Shown piece by piece: positions 8,606-17,942 of a stretch of 64,000 nucleotides of DNA. The stretch comes from Desulfosediminicola flagellatus (GTDB lineage: Bacteria > Desulfobacterota > Desulfobulbia > Desulfobulbales > Desulfocapsaceae), in NCBI RefSeq assembly GCF_005116655.2, contig NZ_CP050698.1:4177501-4241500 (forward strand), in the 5' to 3' direction. A program made the translations under genes and the position numbers. The stretch's first letter is position 1. Every line of letters starts with the position of its first letter. Under the pieces are notes generated by a model. It worked only from the letters and a program-made list of their open reading frames with translations. It was not told the origin of the DNA and did no database searches.

Positions 8606-9694
8606 ATGCAGCTTGAGTTACAAAACGTCTGCAAAAAGGTCGGAAACGAATTTCATATTCGGGATATAAACCTGACCTTGGAAGCAGGAAGTCTCAACAT
8701 TCTTCTCGGACCAACGCTCTCGGGGAAAACCTCGTTGATGCGTCTGATGGCCGGGCTCGACAAACCGACATCAGGTCGTATTCTCGTAGATGGAAAAGAT
8801 GTTGTCGGCATTCCCGTGCAGAAGCGAAACGTGGCAATGGTCTATCAGCAATTCATCAATTATCCGAACCTTACTGTATACGAAAACATCGCCTCCCCTT
8901 TGCGCATAGCAAAAGAGCCGGAGAGTGTCATTAAAGAGAAAGTAATGGAGTTTGCTGAAATTCTCAAATTGACACCGATGTTAAAACGCAGCCCTCAAGA
9001 GCTCTCTGGTGGACAGCAACAGCGTACAGCTCTTGCCCGCGCACTGGCTAAAGGCGCAGATCTGGTGCTGCTTGATGAACCACTTGCCAACCTTGATTAC
9101 AAGTTGCGTGAAGAACTGCGCGAGGAATTCCCGAGAATCTTTGCCCAAACCGGTGCTATTTTTGTCTACGCCACCACAGAGCCTTCTGAAGCACTTCTTT
9201 TGGGTGGCTATACAGCCCCGCTTCACGAAGGAATGCTTACGCAGTTTGGTTCAACAATTGATGTCTTCAAAAAGCCGAATAACCTTATATCCGCTCAAAC
9301 GTTTTCTGATCCACCGCTCAACCTGCTGCCGGTAACTAAGCTGAACAACACCATGCTGTTTAAGAGTCATGTCGATGTTCCGCTTGTTGGCAAACTGCCA
9401 GATCTACCGGATGACGACTACACAATCGCCTTCAGGCCGAACGATCTGTACCTCAAGCGGCAGTCAGATAGTAATATTGCTGTTAAAGCTAAAGTTGCCG
9501 TCACCGAAATTACAGGTTCCGAGAGTTACGTTCATGTTGATCTGGCCGGTTTGCGTTGGTGCAGTCTCGCCCATGGTATCCATAATATCGATATCGATAC
9601 AACCATCGAGATGTACCTGGACCCATCCAAATTTTATGTATTCGACAGAAATCAGGATCTGGTAGTAACACCAGAGTCCATTTCGGCGGCTTAG
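8606..9694 (+). CDS. glpS: Glycerol ABC importer, ATP-binding subunit GlpS (asymmetric)
   Basis: This is one of two ATPases of a GlpSTPQV-type glycerol importer, in the CUT1 sugar-transporter branch. The 362 residues comprise a nucleotide-binding domain (Walker A GPTLSGKTS at 35-43, signature LSGGQ at 133-137, Walker B LVLLDEP) and a C-terminal TOBE-like regulatory domain. The switch (H-loop) His is missing: the usual THDQ is TTEP near residue 191. Its partner GlpT has the reverse defect, so together they should form one competent and one degenerate ATP site. A clear AAGGAG precedes the start, and glpT follows after 12 bases. Confidence 0.92.
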   Translation: MQLELQNVCKKVGNEFHIRDINLTLEAGSLNILLGPTLSGKTSLMRLMAGLDKPTSGRILVDGKDVVGIPVQKRNVAMVYQQFINYPNLTVYENIASPLRIAKEPESVIKEKVMEFAEILKLTPMLKRSPQELSGGQQQRTALARALAKGADLVLLDEPLANLDYKLREELREEFPRIFAQTGAIFVYATTEPSEALLLGGYTAPLHEGMLTQFGSTIDVFKKPNNLISAQTFSDPPLNLLPVTKLNNTMLFKSHVDVPLVGKLPDLPDDDYTIAFRPNDLYLKRQSDSNIAVKAKVAVTEITGSESYVHVDLAGLRWCSLAHGIHNIDIDTTIEMYLDPSKFYVFDRNQDLVVTPESISAA

Positions 9695-9706
9695 AAGGAG
9701 ATCAGC

Positions 9707-10792
9707 ATGGCCAATATTAGACTAAAAGAAATTGCCCACTCCTATACAGGTGAATCGGACAATCCGGATGATTTTGCCCTTAAACGGCTTGATCTCACCT
9801 GGAGGGATGGAGGTGCCTACGCCCTTCTTGGCCCGTCCGGCTGCGGTAAAAGTACCCTTTTAAATATTATTTCAGGACTACTACATCCCACCCGAGGCGA
9901 AATCCATTTCAATGGAGAAAACGTAACTAAGCTCCCAACAGAACAACGTAATATCGCTCAGATATTCCAGTTTCCAGTTATCTACGATACCATGACGGTG
10001 TTTGAAAACCTGGCGTTCCCGCTTAAAAACAGAGGACGTTCGTCAAAAGAGATCGAGCCTCGGGTTGTAGAACTCGCACATATGCTGGGATTGGATCATG
10101 AACTCTATACAAAAGCTCAGCACCTTACTGCCGATCTCAAACAAAAGATTTCTCTGGGTCGGGGCCTTATCCGTCAGAGTGTCAACGCGATCCTCTTTGA
10201 TGAGCCGCTCACAGTAATTGATCCGCAGATGAAGTGGGAGTTACGCTCGCAGTTGAAACATCTTCACAAGCAATTCGGCTTTACAATGATCTATGTAACT
10301 CACGATCAAACCGAAGCCCTCACCTTTGCAGATGAAGTTGTAGTCATGTATGAAGGTGAGATTGTTCAGGTAGGGACGCCGAAAGATCTGTTTGAAAAAC
10401 CGGCACATACCTTTGTCGGATATTTTATCGGTTCTCCTGGTATGAACATTATTCCTTGTGAACTCAAAGGAAACAATGCGGTTGTTCAGGGCCATGAAAT
10501 AGCCCTCACCAGCAGCTACTCCCGGCCAACCTCAAGCAATATCAAACTCGGCATTCGTCCGGAGCACCTTTCGCTAGCATCGCCAAACCAGGAGGGCATG
10601 TCTGTAAAAATTCTTAATGTCGACGATATCGGTCGATATAAGATCGTCAAGGTCGCAAAAGATGATGCTGTGTTTAATGTCGTCATGCCAGAAGTCAGCG
10701 GCATGACAGGTGACATGGGATCCCTGATTATTAATACTGATTTCATCAACATCTACGTCGATGAACATCGTGTAACAGGAGAAGCGCTGTGA
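9707..10792 (+). CDS. glpT: Glycerol ABC importer, ATP-binding subunit GlpT (degenerate signature)
   Basis: The second ATPase of the glycerol importer has 361 residues. Walker A GPSGCGKST (43-50) and Walker B ILFDEP are intact and the switch His is present in VTHDQTEA near 199, but the ABC signature LSGGQ is replaced by LTADLKQ near residue 140. Pairing with GlpS would restore one complete site (GlpT Walker A and His with GlpS LSGGQ). The C-terminus is a TOBE-like domain. AAGGAG precedes the ATG. The stop overlaps the GTG start of glpP by three bases within GTGA, indicating translational coupling. Confidence 0.92.
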   Translation: MANIRLKEIAHSYTGESDNPDDFALKRLDLTWRDGGAYALLGPSGCGKSTLLNIISGLLHPTRGEIHFNGENVTKLPTEQRNIAQIFQFPVIYDTMTVFENLAFPLKNRGRSSKEIEPRVVELAHMLGLDHELYTKAQHLTADLKQKISLGRGLIRQSVNAILFDEPLTVIDPQMKWELRSQLKHLHKQFGFTMIYVTHDQTEALTFADEVVVMYEGEIVQVGTPKDLFEKPAHTFVGYFIGSPGMNIIPCELKGNNAVVQGHEIALTSSYSRPTSSNIKLGIRPEHLSLASPNQEGMSVKILNVDDIGRYKIVKVAKDDAVFNVVMPEVSGMTGDMGSLIINTDFINIYVDEHRVTGEAL

Positions 10793-11670
10793 TACAAAAA
10801 CAGGAGAATCAGAAGGCATGGTTTATGGTCCTGCCTGTGTTTTTACTGGTGGCCTTCAGTGCTATCATTCCACTTATGACAGTGGTCAACTATTCCCTTC
10901 AGGATACTTTCGGGAATAACCAGTTCTTCTGGGTTGGTCTTGACTGGTTTAGAGAGATTATTCATTCAGAACGTTTTCATGATGCCTTCTTCAGGCAGCT
11001 CATGTTCTCGGGCATCATTCTCGCTATTGAGATTCCACTTGGTATCTGTATAGCACTGGCAATGCCGAAAAAAGGCTGGGCCGTTCCGGTCTGTCTGGTA
11101 ACCATGGCTCTGCCGCTGTTAATTCCCTGGAACGTTGTCGGAACAATCTGGCAGATTTTCGGTCGTGTAGATATTGGTCTTCTCGGCCACACTCTTGCTG
11201 CCATGGGTATTGATTACAACTACACACAGGACCCTATTGCTGCCTGGATTACTGTTGTTGTTATGGATGTATGGCACTGGACCAGCCTTGTTGTGCTGCT
11301 CTGCTACGCAGGTCTCTGTTCAATCCCTGATGCCTATTATCAGGCAGCAAAAATTGACGGTGCGTCCCGTATAGCAGTCTTTCGTTATATTCAGTTGCCA
11401 AAAATGCAGAGAGTTCTGCTTATCGCTGTACTGCTCAGATTTATGGATTCGTTCATGATCTACACTGAACCTTTCGTAATTACAGGTGGTGGCCCGGGTA
11501 ACTCAACCACGTTCCTCTCCATCGATCTGGTGAAGATGGCAATCGGACAGTTTGATCTCGGTCCTGCTGCGGCAATGTCCCTGATTTATTTCCTCGTAAT
11601 CCTGCTTCTCTCATGGGTCTTCTATACCGTGATGTCCAATGTCGGAGAAGAAAGTAAGGGAGGTGCATGA
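10789..11670 (+). CDS. glpP: Glycerol ABC importer, permease GlpP
   Basis: This inner-membrane permease of 293 residues has about six membrane segments, beginning with AWFMVLPVFLLVAFSAIIPL. The cytoplasmic EAA loop that docks the ATPase is visible as YYQAAKIDGASRIAVFRYIQLP. The start is GTG at 10789, overlapping the glpT stop, with GGAGAAGC upstream. It belongs to the MalF/UgpA-type permease branch. Its neighbours identify the substrate as glycerol by comparison with the Rhizobium leguminosarum glpSTPQUV operon. Confidence 0.93.
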   Translation: MIQKQENQKAWFMVLPVFLLVAFSAIIPLMTVVNYSLQDTFGNNQFFWVGLDWFREIIHSERFHDAFFRQLMFSGIILAIEIPLGICIALAMPKKGWAVPVCLVTMALPLLIPWNVVGTIWQIFGRVDIGLLGHTLAAMGIDYNYTQDPIAAWITVVVMDVWHWTSLVVLLCYAGLCSIPDAYYQAAKIDGASRIAVFRYIQLPKMQRVLLIAVLLRFMDSFMIYTEPFVITGGGPGNSTTFLSIDLVKMAIGQFDLGPAAAMSLIYFLVILLLSWVFYTVMSNVGEESKGGA

Positions 11671-11671
11671 T

Positions 11672-12469
11672 ATGCGACTTAAATGGTTAGTTCCAACACT
11701 CTATATTATATTTCTCATGCTGCCGATTTACTGGCTGGTAAACATGAGCCTGAAGACCAATACAGAAATACTTTCAGTATTTACGCTCTGGCCGCAGAAT
11801 CTGACACTTGATAACTATCGGGTAATTTTCAACGATCCATCGTGGTACAACGGCTATATCAACTCGATGATCTACGTCAGTATAAACGTTGTCATCTCAG
11901 TATCTTTTGCTCTGCCAGCTGCCTATGCGTTTTCCCGCTACAGCTTTGTAGGCGACAAGCATCTCTTTTTCTGGCTGCTCAGCAACAGAATGGCACCACC
12001 AGCGGTTTTCGCCCTGCCATTCTTCCAGCTCTACTCTTCAGTAGGACTGTTTGATACCCATCTGGCTGTTGCGCTAGCACACTGCCTGTTCAACCTGCCG
12101 CTGGCTGTCTGGATTCTTGAAGGTTTCATGTCAGGTATTCCAAAAGAGATTGATGAAACCGCTTTTGTTGACGGGTACTCATGGCCGAGGTTCTTTGTGA
12201 AGATTTTCATTCCGAACATCGCTTCCGGAATCGGCGTTACAGCCTTCTTCTGTTTCATGTTCTCCTGGGTTGAACTGCTTCTTGCCCGTACCCTTACATC
12301 GGTACACGCAAAGCCGATCTCAGCAATTATGACCAGAACGGTTTCCGCTTCAGGCCTGGACTGGGGTGTACTTGCTGCAGCCGGCGCACTGACAATTGTC
12401 CCGGGTGCTCTTGTCATCTGGTTCGTTAGAAATCACATAGCTAAGGGTTTTGCCCTCGGACGAGTCTAA
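11672..12469 (+). CDS. glpQ: Glycerol ABC importer, permease GlpQ
   Basis: The second permease has 265 residues from ATG 11672, chosen because GGGAGG lies eight bases upstream and the start directly follows the glpP stop; an in-frame start at 11639 would overlap glpP and add charged residues. Six membrane segments are seen, and the EAA motif reads EIDETAFVDGYSWPRFFVKIFIP. It is of the MalG/UgpE type and forms the channel with GlpP. The name follows the rhizobial transporter and is not the GlpQ phosphodiesterase of E. coli. Confidence 0.93.
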   Translation: MRLKWLVPTLYIIFLMLPIYWLVNMSLKTNTEILSVFTLWPQNLTLDNYRVIFNDPSWYNGYINSMIYVSINVVISVSFALPAAYAFSRYSFVGDKHLFFWLLSNRMAPPAVFALPFFQLYSSVGLFDTHLAVALAHCLFNLPLAVWILEGFMSGIPKEIDETAFVDGYSWPRFFVKIFIPNIASGIGVTAFFCFMFSWVELLLARTLTSVHAKPISAIMTRTVSASGLDWGVLAAAGALTIVPGALVIWFVRNHIAKGFALGRV

Positions 12470-12481
12470 AGGAGGAACACC

Positions 12482-12763
12482 ATGGATTTCAGCTGGATGG
12501 CATGGACCACACCAACAATAATATTTTTCTCAACTATATTGTTTTTTCTGATCACGCTTACTGTTTGGGAAATCAGAGTTCCCGGTGGAGCGCCGCGTAA
12601 CGGCATCCTTCGTTTTGAAACCACCCGAGGCGATCGACTGTTCATTTCGCTGCTCGGCTCAGCCTATATCCACATACTCTGGTTAGCCTTGACCAGCCTG
12701 AGTGTCTGGTTTGCTTTGGTTCTGGCAATAATTTTTGCCATTTGTGTTTTTACATTTGTCTAA
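12482..12763 (+). CDS. glpU: Small membrane protein GlpU (DUF2160-like)
   Basis: The 93-residue protein has two or three hydrophobic segments (IIFFSTILFFLITLTVW near the start and two around residues 58-92) with the short polar stretch GAPRNGILRFETTRGDRLF between. A small DUF2160-type membrane protein occupies the same place in rhizobial glycerol importer operons. Its role is unknown; it may be an accessory of the permease complex. AGGAGGAA lies just before the start, 12 bases after glpQ. Confidence 0.85.
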   Translation: MDFSWMAWTTPTIIFFSTILFFLITLTVWEIRVPGGAPRNGILRFETTRGDRLFISLLGSAYIHILWLALTSLSVWFALVLAIIFAICVFTFV

Positions 12764-12770
12764 ACGGGTT

Positions 12771-12800
12771 ACTGGCTGGCAGCAGAATCTGCCAACCAGT
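12771..12800 (+). promoter_or_regulatory. Intercistronic stem-loop between glpU and glpV
   Basis: The arms ACTGGCTGGCAG and CTGCCAACCAGT pair with one mismatch around CAGAAT. No T-run follows directly. Such stem-loops often lie upstream of the solute-binding protein gene in ABC operons and change the relative transcript amounts by processing or stabilisation; that role here is inferred. Confidence 0.55.
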
Positions 12801-12893
12801 GAAACAGCAGTACAGCTTTACCTTGATGTTTTTTTTGTGCTACCGGGAAGGTAATTCCGGCAGCATCCCCGCACCACAATTGAGGAGAAAAAC

Positions 12894-14606
12894 ATGATCA
12901 AAAAGTTAGCAACAGCAGCAGCGGTAGTAGCTATCATGGCAGGACCCGCCTCGGCTGGCATGGACGAAGCCAAGCAGTGGGTTGATAGTGAATTCCAACC
13001 GTCAACTCTTTCAAAAGCTGATCAGCTGAAAGAGATGGAATGGTTCATTAAAGCTGCCGAGCCTTTTAAAGGCATGGAAATTAACGTTGTTTCTGAGACC
13101 ATTACGACTCATGAGTACGAGTCCAAGACTCTTGCCAAAGCCTTTTCCGAGATCACCGGTATTAAACTTACCCACGATCTGATCGGTGAAGGTGATGTTA
13201 TTGAGAAACTGCAGACTCAAATGCAGTCAGGCAAGAATATCTACGATGCGTTCATCAACGACTCTGACCTTATCGGTACCCATTTCCGTTATCAGCAGGT
13301 TGTTCCACTGATGGACTGGATGAGTGGCGAAGGTAAAGCAGTTACCAACCCAATGCTCGACCTTGATGATTTCATTGGCAAATCATTCACCACAGGCCCA
13401 GATGGAGAACTCTATCAGATTCCTGATCAGCAGTTCGCTAACCTGTACTGGTTCCGTTATGACTGGTTCAAACGTCCTGACCTGCAGAAGAAATTCAAGG
13501 ATATCTACGGATACGATCTTGGTGTACCTGTAAACTGGTCTGCCTATGAAGATATCGCTGAATTCTTCTCTGAGAAAGTAAAAGAGATCGATGGCAAGCG
13601 CGTTTACGGCCATATGGATTACGGTAAAAAAGATCCTTCTCTTGGCTGGCGCTTCACTGATGCATGGCTTTCAATGGCTGGTGCAGGTGATGCAGGTATC
13701 CCGAACGGTATTCCAGTAGATGAATGGGGTATTCGTGTCGATGGCTGTAACCCTGTCGGTTCTTCTGTAGAACGTGGTGGTGCGACCAATGGTCCTGCCG
13801 CTGTTTACGCACTTACCAAGTACATCGACTGGTTGAAAAAATACGCACCACCTGAAGCTGCAGGCATGACTTTTGGCGAGGCTGGACCAGTTCCTGCTCA
13901 GGGTCACATTGCTCAGCAGATCTTCTGGTACACAGCGTTTACTGCTAACATGGCAGAGCCAGGAACACCTGTTGTTGATGAAAACGACAATCCTAAATGG
14001 CGTATGGCTCCTTCCCCTCACGGTCCTTACTGGAGCGAAGGCATGAAGCTTGGTTATCAGGATGCAGGTTCATGGACCCTCATGAAATCTACTCCGGTTG
14101 ATCGACGTAAAGCTGCATGGCTCTATGCGCAGTTCGTTATTTCCAAGTCCGTTAGTCTTAAGAAGACCCACGTTGGTCTGACCCCTATTCGTGAAAGCGA
14201 CATCCAGCACGAATCATTCACCGAGCGCGCACCTAAGCTTGGTGGTCTTGTAGAATTCTACCGTAGCCCTGCTCGTGTACAGTGGACTCCTACCGGTACC
14301 AACGTACCTGATTATCCTAAACTTGCTCAGCTCTGGTGGCAGAACGTAGCCGATGCAGTAACCGGCGACAAAACCCCTCAGGAAGCAATGGATTCTCTTG
14401 CTAATCAGCAGGATAAAGTTATGCAACGCCTTGAGCGTGCTGGCATCCAGGGCGAATGTGGTCCTAAGCTGAACAAGAAGCAGGACGCATCATACTGGCT
14501 CAACCTGCCAGGTTCTCCTAAAGCGAAACTTGCTAATGAGAAGCCTCAGGGACAGACCATCGATTACGATGAGCTCGTCAAAAGCTGGGAAGCTGCAAAG
14601 AAGTAA
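12894..14606 (+). CDS. glpV: Periplasmic glycerol-binding protein GlpV
   Basis: The 570-residue extracytoplasmic solute-binding protein has a signal peptide (MIKKLATAAAVVAIMAGPASA, cleavage before GMDEA). It is much longer than a usual binding protein, which is normal for the GlpV-type family. Aromatic-rich stretches such as YWFRYDWFKRPD may line the ligand pocket. GAGGAG precedes the ATG. It is separated from glpU by 130 bases with a stem-loop and followed by another strong stem-loop, so it may be made in excess of the membrane subunits. It delivers glycerol to GlpPQ. Confidence 0.92.
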   Translation: MIKKLATAAAVVAIMAGPASAGMDEAKQWVDSEFQPSTLSKADQLKEMEWFIKAAEPFKGMEINVVSETITTHEYESKTLAKAFSEITGIKLTHDLIGEGDVIEKLQTQMQSGKNIYDAFINDSDLIGTHFRYQQVVPLMDWMSGEGKAVTNPMLDLDDFIGKSFTTGPDGELYQIPDQQFANLYWFRYDWFKRPDLQKKFKDIYGYDLGVPVNWSAYEDIAEFFSEKVKEIDGKRVYGHMDYGKKDPSLGWRFTDAWLSMAGAGDAGIPNGIPVDEWGIRVDGCNPVGSSVERGGATNGPAAVYALTKYIDWLKKYAPPEAAGMTFGEAGPVPAQGHIAQQIFWYTAFTANMAEPGTPVVDENDNPKWRMAPSPHGPYWSEGMKLGYQDAGSWTLMKSTPVDRRKAAWLYAQFVISKSVSLKKTHVGLTPIRESDIQHESFTERAPKLGGLVEFYRSPARVQWTPTGTNVPDYPKLAQLWWQNVADAVTGDKTPQEAMDSLANQQDKVMQRLERAGIQGECGPKLNKKQDASYWLNLPGSPKAKLANEKPQGQTIDYDELVKSWEAAKK

Positions 14607-14645
14607 GCTGCAAAAGGTAAACACCTAAGTGTGTTTATCTGATCG

Positions 14646-14680
14646 GGCAGATCTGTATCACCTCGCGATGCAGATCTGCC
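14646..14680 (+). terminator. Strong stem-loop after glpV
   Basis: GGCAGATCTG and CAGATCTGCC pair perfectly, extended by an inner ATC / GAT pairing around ACCTCGC. Only a weak T-rich tract (tctattt) follows. It could terminate or stabilise the glpD-V transcript; glpK lies 226 bases on. Confidence 0.6.
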
Positions 14681-14702
14681 TCTATTTCATGGTAGAATTC
14701 CA

Positions 14703-14825
14703 GTAACTATTCAGCAGCACCCCACCTGCCCCCGATCGGGACGCTTCGCATAGGCATCTGGAGCACTGCTAAACAGTTACGGCCTGCAAAAAAGGGTACG
14801 TATTAGGTCTTGACTGAATAGTTAG
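14703..14825. repeat. Miniature inverted-repeat element, copy A (upstream of glpK)
   Basis: The element is bounded by TAACTATTCAG (14704-14714) and its inverse complement CTGAATAGTTA (14814-14824). Most of its interior recurs at 16437-16579 after glpK in the same orientation, including gatcgggacgcttcgcatag and gttacggcctgcaaaaaagg. Relative to copy B this copy lacks 28 internal bases and has ten extra bases at its left end. No coding capacity was seen, so it is probably a non-autonomous mobile repeat. Confidence 0.8.
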
Positions 14826-14906
14826 GAATTTTAATAATTACGCCCCATTCAACCAGTTTTTTTTGTTCAGTGTTTAATCCCTAATCGGGATTCTAAGGAG
14901 AAGAAG

Positions 14907-16433
14907 ATGTCATCGTATATCTTGGCGATTGATCAGGGTACCACTTCAAGCAGGGCTATTATTTTTAACGATGATTTTGAAATTGTCGCTTCATCGCAGC
15001 AGGAATTTCAACAATTTTTCCCGGACTCCGGCTGGGTTGAACATGATCCTGAAGATATCTGGAACTCTACAGTCACAACCTGCCGACAGGCCCTTGAAAA
15101 GGCTTCATTAAAGGCTTCAGACATTGCTGCAATCGGCATTACAAACCAGCGTGAAACAACCCTCGTATGGGATAGAGAGACCGGTGTACCCATCCATCGC
15201 GCAATCGTCTGGCAGGACAGAAGAACAACTGATATCTGCAATGTTTTATCGCAGCAGGGACACGACCCGATTATCAGCAAAAAAACAGGTCTGCTTCTTG
15301 ATTCGTATTTCTCAGGCACCAAGATCGCCTGGATACTTGATAATGTTGAAGGAGCACGTGAAAAAGCTGAAGCAGGCAAGCTCGCTTTCGGAACTGTTGA
15401 TACGTTTTTACTGTGGCGCCTTACTGGTGGCAAAATGCATGCAACAGATGCAACTAATGCCTCACGAACACTGCTTTTCAATATCCACACAAATGAATGG
15501 GATGCAGATATGCTGGAGCTTCTCCGCGTACCTGCGTCTATGCTCCCTGAAGTTAAAGATTCATCCGATGATTTCGGCATGACAGATCCTGAAATTCTTG
15601 GCGGCGCAATTCAGGTAAGCGGTATAGCGGGTGACCAGCAGGCTGCTCTTGTCGGACAGGCATGTTTTAAGCCTGGCATGATGAAATCAACCTACGGTAC
15701 CGGCTGCTTTGCTGTACTCAATACCGGTGATCAGGCTGTCTGTTCTAAGAATAGATTACTCACCACCATCGGCTATCGCATTAATGGAAAAACCACCTAC
15801 GCGCTGGAGGGCTCAATATTTGTTGCAGGCTCTGCAGTGCAATGGATGCGCGATGCAATGGGACTTATAGAAGATGCCTCAGAAACCGGAAAACTCGCCC
15901 GCCAGGCCGACATCAATCAGGATGTCTATCTCGTACCTGCATTTACAGGCCTTGGAGCTCCACACTGGGATGGCGACGCCCGTGGAACAATCTTTGGAAT
16001 TACGCGCGCCACCGGCCCTGCAGAACTCTCGAAAGCTGCCCTTGAATCGGTATGCTTCCAGACCCGTGACCTTCTTGAAGCTATGCGGGGTGACTGGGAA
16101 AACATGGGGGAAACTGTTTTACGGGTTGACGGTGGAATGGTTGCCTCCAACTACACAATGCAGTTTCTGGCAGATATTCTCGCTGCTCCCGTTGATCGTC
16201 CGCAACTCCTTGAGACAACTGCAGTTGGCGCTGCCTACCTTGCAGGTCTGCGTGAGGGAATCTACCCGCAACCTGAAGAATTTGCCGAATCATGGAAGCG
16301 CGACAAACGGTTCGAACCGATGCTAGCCGAAGATATCCGTGCTCGAAAATATGAAGGCTGGAACAATGCTGTACGGCGAACCCTCTGTTCTGGGAATTGT
16401 CCCCCTAAGCCAGTTGCAGCAACAGCAAAGTAA
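14907..16433 (+). CDS. glpK: Glycerol kinase
   Basis: The FGGY-family kinase phosphorylates imported glycerol to glycerol 3-phosphate with ATP. It has 508 residues and starts with [15 protein letters not shown], the phosphate-binding motif. Other landmarks are [15 protein letters not shown], the FGGY signature region [14 protein letters not shown], and [19 protein letters not shown] near the C-terminus. AAGGAG precedes the ATG. The gene is set apart from glpV by a stem-loop and a mobile repeat, and a second copy of the repeat begins three bases after its stop. GlpK, GlpD and TpiA together feed glycerol into lower glycolysis. Confidence 0.97.
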   Translation: MSSYILAIDQGTTSSRAIIFNDDFEIVASSQQEFQQFFPDSGWVEHDPEDIWNSTVTTCRQALEKASLKASDIAAIGITNQRETTLVWDRETGVPIHRAIVWQDRRTTDICNVLSQQGHDPIISKKTGLLLDSYFSGTKIAWILDNVEGAREKAEAGKLAFGTVDTFLLWRLTGGKMHATDATNASRTLLFNIHTNEWDADMLELLRVPASMLPEVKDSSDDFGMTDPEILGGAIQVSGIAGDQQAALVGQACFKPGMMKSTYGTGCFAVLNTGDQAVCSKNRLLTTIGYRINGKTTYALEGSIFVAGSAVQWMRDAMGLIEDASETGKLARQADINQDVYLVPAFTGLGAPHWDGDARGTIFGITRATGPAELSKAALESVCFQTRDLLEAMRGDWENMGETVLRVDGGMVASNYTMQFLADILAAPVDRPQLLETTAVGAAYLAGLREGIYPQPEEFAESWKRDKRFEPMLAEDIRARKYEGWNNAVRRTLCSGNCPPKPVAATAK

Positions 16434-16436
16434 TTT

Positions 16437-16579
16437 GTAACTATCCCACCTGCCCCCGATCGGGACGCTTCGCATAGGCATACTATAGCCAATCGTCCCG
16501 CTTGAGGCCATCTGGAGCACTGCTAGACAGTTACGGCCTGCAAAAAAGGGTACGTATCAGGTCTTGACTGAATAGTTAC
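16437..16579. repeat. Miniature inverted-repeat element, copy B (downstream of glpK)
   Basis: The second, longer copy (143 bases) of the element is at 14703-14825. It starts with GTAACTAT and ends with CTGAATAGTTAC. It retains a 28-base internal stretch (actatagccaatcgtcccgc and eight more bases) missing from copy A; the missing part lies between short CAT repeats, suggesting slippage. It begins almost at the glpK stop codon. Confidence 0.8.
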
Positions 16580-16698
16580 AATAATTTTTGGTTTTAATGT
16601 TTGGCATTTTCTCCAGACACTAAAATTAGATAAGTACCACTAAAAATCACTCGCAAGAGACACAACAATACATCTAAAACTACAAAGGAATAAATAAT

Positions 16699-17703
16699 AT
16701 GACTGTTAAAATAGGTATCAACGGTTTTGGACGAATTGGTAGAAGTATATTCAGAGCAATCGACACTGATCCTGCCTTCAAAGATATTGAAGTTGTAGCA
16801 ATTAATGACTTAACCGACACCGCTACGCTTGCCCATCTGCTCAAATATGACTCGGTAATGGGTGTTTACAAGGGTGATATTGTCAATTCTGATAAAGGCA
16901 TCCTGGTAAACGGAAAAGAAATTTCCGTTACAAGTCACAGGTCACCTGCCGAGATTCCATGGGCTGATCTGGGTGTTGAATATGTTGCAGAATGCACAGG
17001 CCTCTTCCGTGACCTCGCGTCTGCCGGAGCGCATCTTGATGCAGGCGCAAAGAAAGTTGTCATCTCTGCTCCTGCACAAGGTGATGTGAAGACATTTGTT
17101 ATGGGTGTCAACGAGGACGATTATGACCCCAGCTCTCATCCCATTGTTTCCAATGCTTCATGCACCACCAACTGCCTTGCACCTTTTGCCAAAGTTATCC
17201 TTGATAATTTCGGAATAAAAAGCGGTTTGATGACTACTATTCATGCCTATACCGGCGATCAACGTCTTCTTGATTTCCCGCATTCTGATCTTCGCAGGGC
17301 TAGAGCTGCTGCACTTTCTATGATTCCTACAAAGACTGGTGCGGCTGCAGCGGTTGCTCTTGTTATTCCGGAGCTGAAAGGCAAATTTGACGGTCTTGCT
17401 GTTCGCGTTCCCACACCAAACGTCTCTCTTGTAGACGTTGTTATGGAAGTTGAAAAAACCACAACTGTTGAAGAAGTGAATGCAGCCTTAAAAGAAGCTT
17501 CAAACAGATATCTCGGTTATACAGAGCTTCCCTTAGTATCTATAGATTTTCAGGCGGATAGCCACTCTTCAATTATTGATGCACAATCCACCAAAGTAGT
17601 TGGCAACAGTGTTAAAATAATGAGTTGGTATGATAATGAATGGGGCTACTCAAACCGAATGCTCGACCTTATTCTTCATATGGATGGTAAAAAAACGATT
17701 TAA
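16699..17703 (+). CDS. gap: Glyceraldehyde-3-phosphate dehydrogenase, type I
   Basis: The NAD-dependent enzyme oxidises and phosphorylates glyceraldehyde 3-phosphate to 1,3-bisphosphoglycerate. It has 334 residues. The Rossmann start is GINGFGRIGRSIFRAI, the catalytic Cys lies in SNASCTTNCLAP, the HAYTGDQRLLDFPHSDLRRARAA region binds phosphate, and SWYDNEWGYSNRMLDL is the C-terminal signature. AAAGGAA precedes the start. A strong terminator follows, so it is probably transcribed alone or as the end of the glpK unit. Its product is the substrate of the Pgk encoded at 4951-6147. Confidence 0.97.
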   Translation: MTVKIGINGFGRIGRSIFRAIDTDPAFKDIEVVAINDLTDTATLAHLLKYDSVMGVYKGDIVNSDKGILVNGKEISVTSHRSPAEIPWADLGVEYVAECTGLFRDLASAGAHLDAGAKKVVISAPAQGDVKTFVMGVNEDDYDPSSHPIVSNASCTTNCLAPFAKVILDNFGIKSGLMTTIHAYTGDQRLLDFPHSDLRRARAAALSMIPTKTGAAAAVALVIPELKGKFDGLAVRVPTPNVSLVDVVMEVEKTTTVEEVNAALKEASNRYLGYTELPLVSIDFQADSHSSIIDAQSTKVVGNSVKIMSWYDNEWGYSNRMLDLILHMDGKKTI

Positions 17704-17746
17704 TCGATCAACATCCGATCATTATACCACGTTCTGCTTTACCTCT

Positions 17747-17785
17747 GCCGGCAACTATTCTCCGTTAAATAGTTGCCGGCTTCTT
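17747..17785 (+). terminator. Intrinsic terminator after gap
   Basis: A perfect 12-bp stem (GCCGGCAACTAT / ATAGTTGCCGGC) with a 10-base loop is followed by ttcttcc. It lies 44 bases after the gap stop. Confidence 0.75.
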
Positions 17786-17942
17786 CCTGGAAAGACCGCC
17801 ACACACCAACACCCCGATAGCAACCTCATAAAGACATTGCAAATGTCTTCTCGTTAATCCACAATAAATCACACTTTTTTTACATACCAAATTGCCATAT
17901 CGTTTCAAATATTTTCCACACACTTAAAAGGAGAATTTGATA

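Noticed and set aside
14646..16579. Composite transposon carrying glpK
   Set aside because: Two repeat copies flank glpK, but they are short, non-coding and in direct orientation. No transposase is present and glpK fits the operon.
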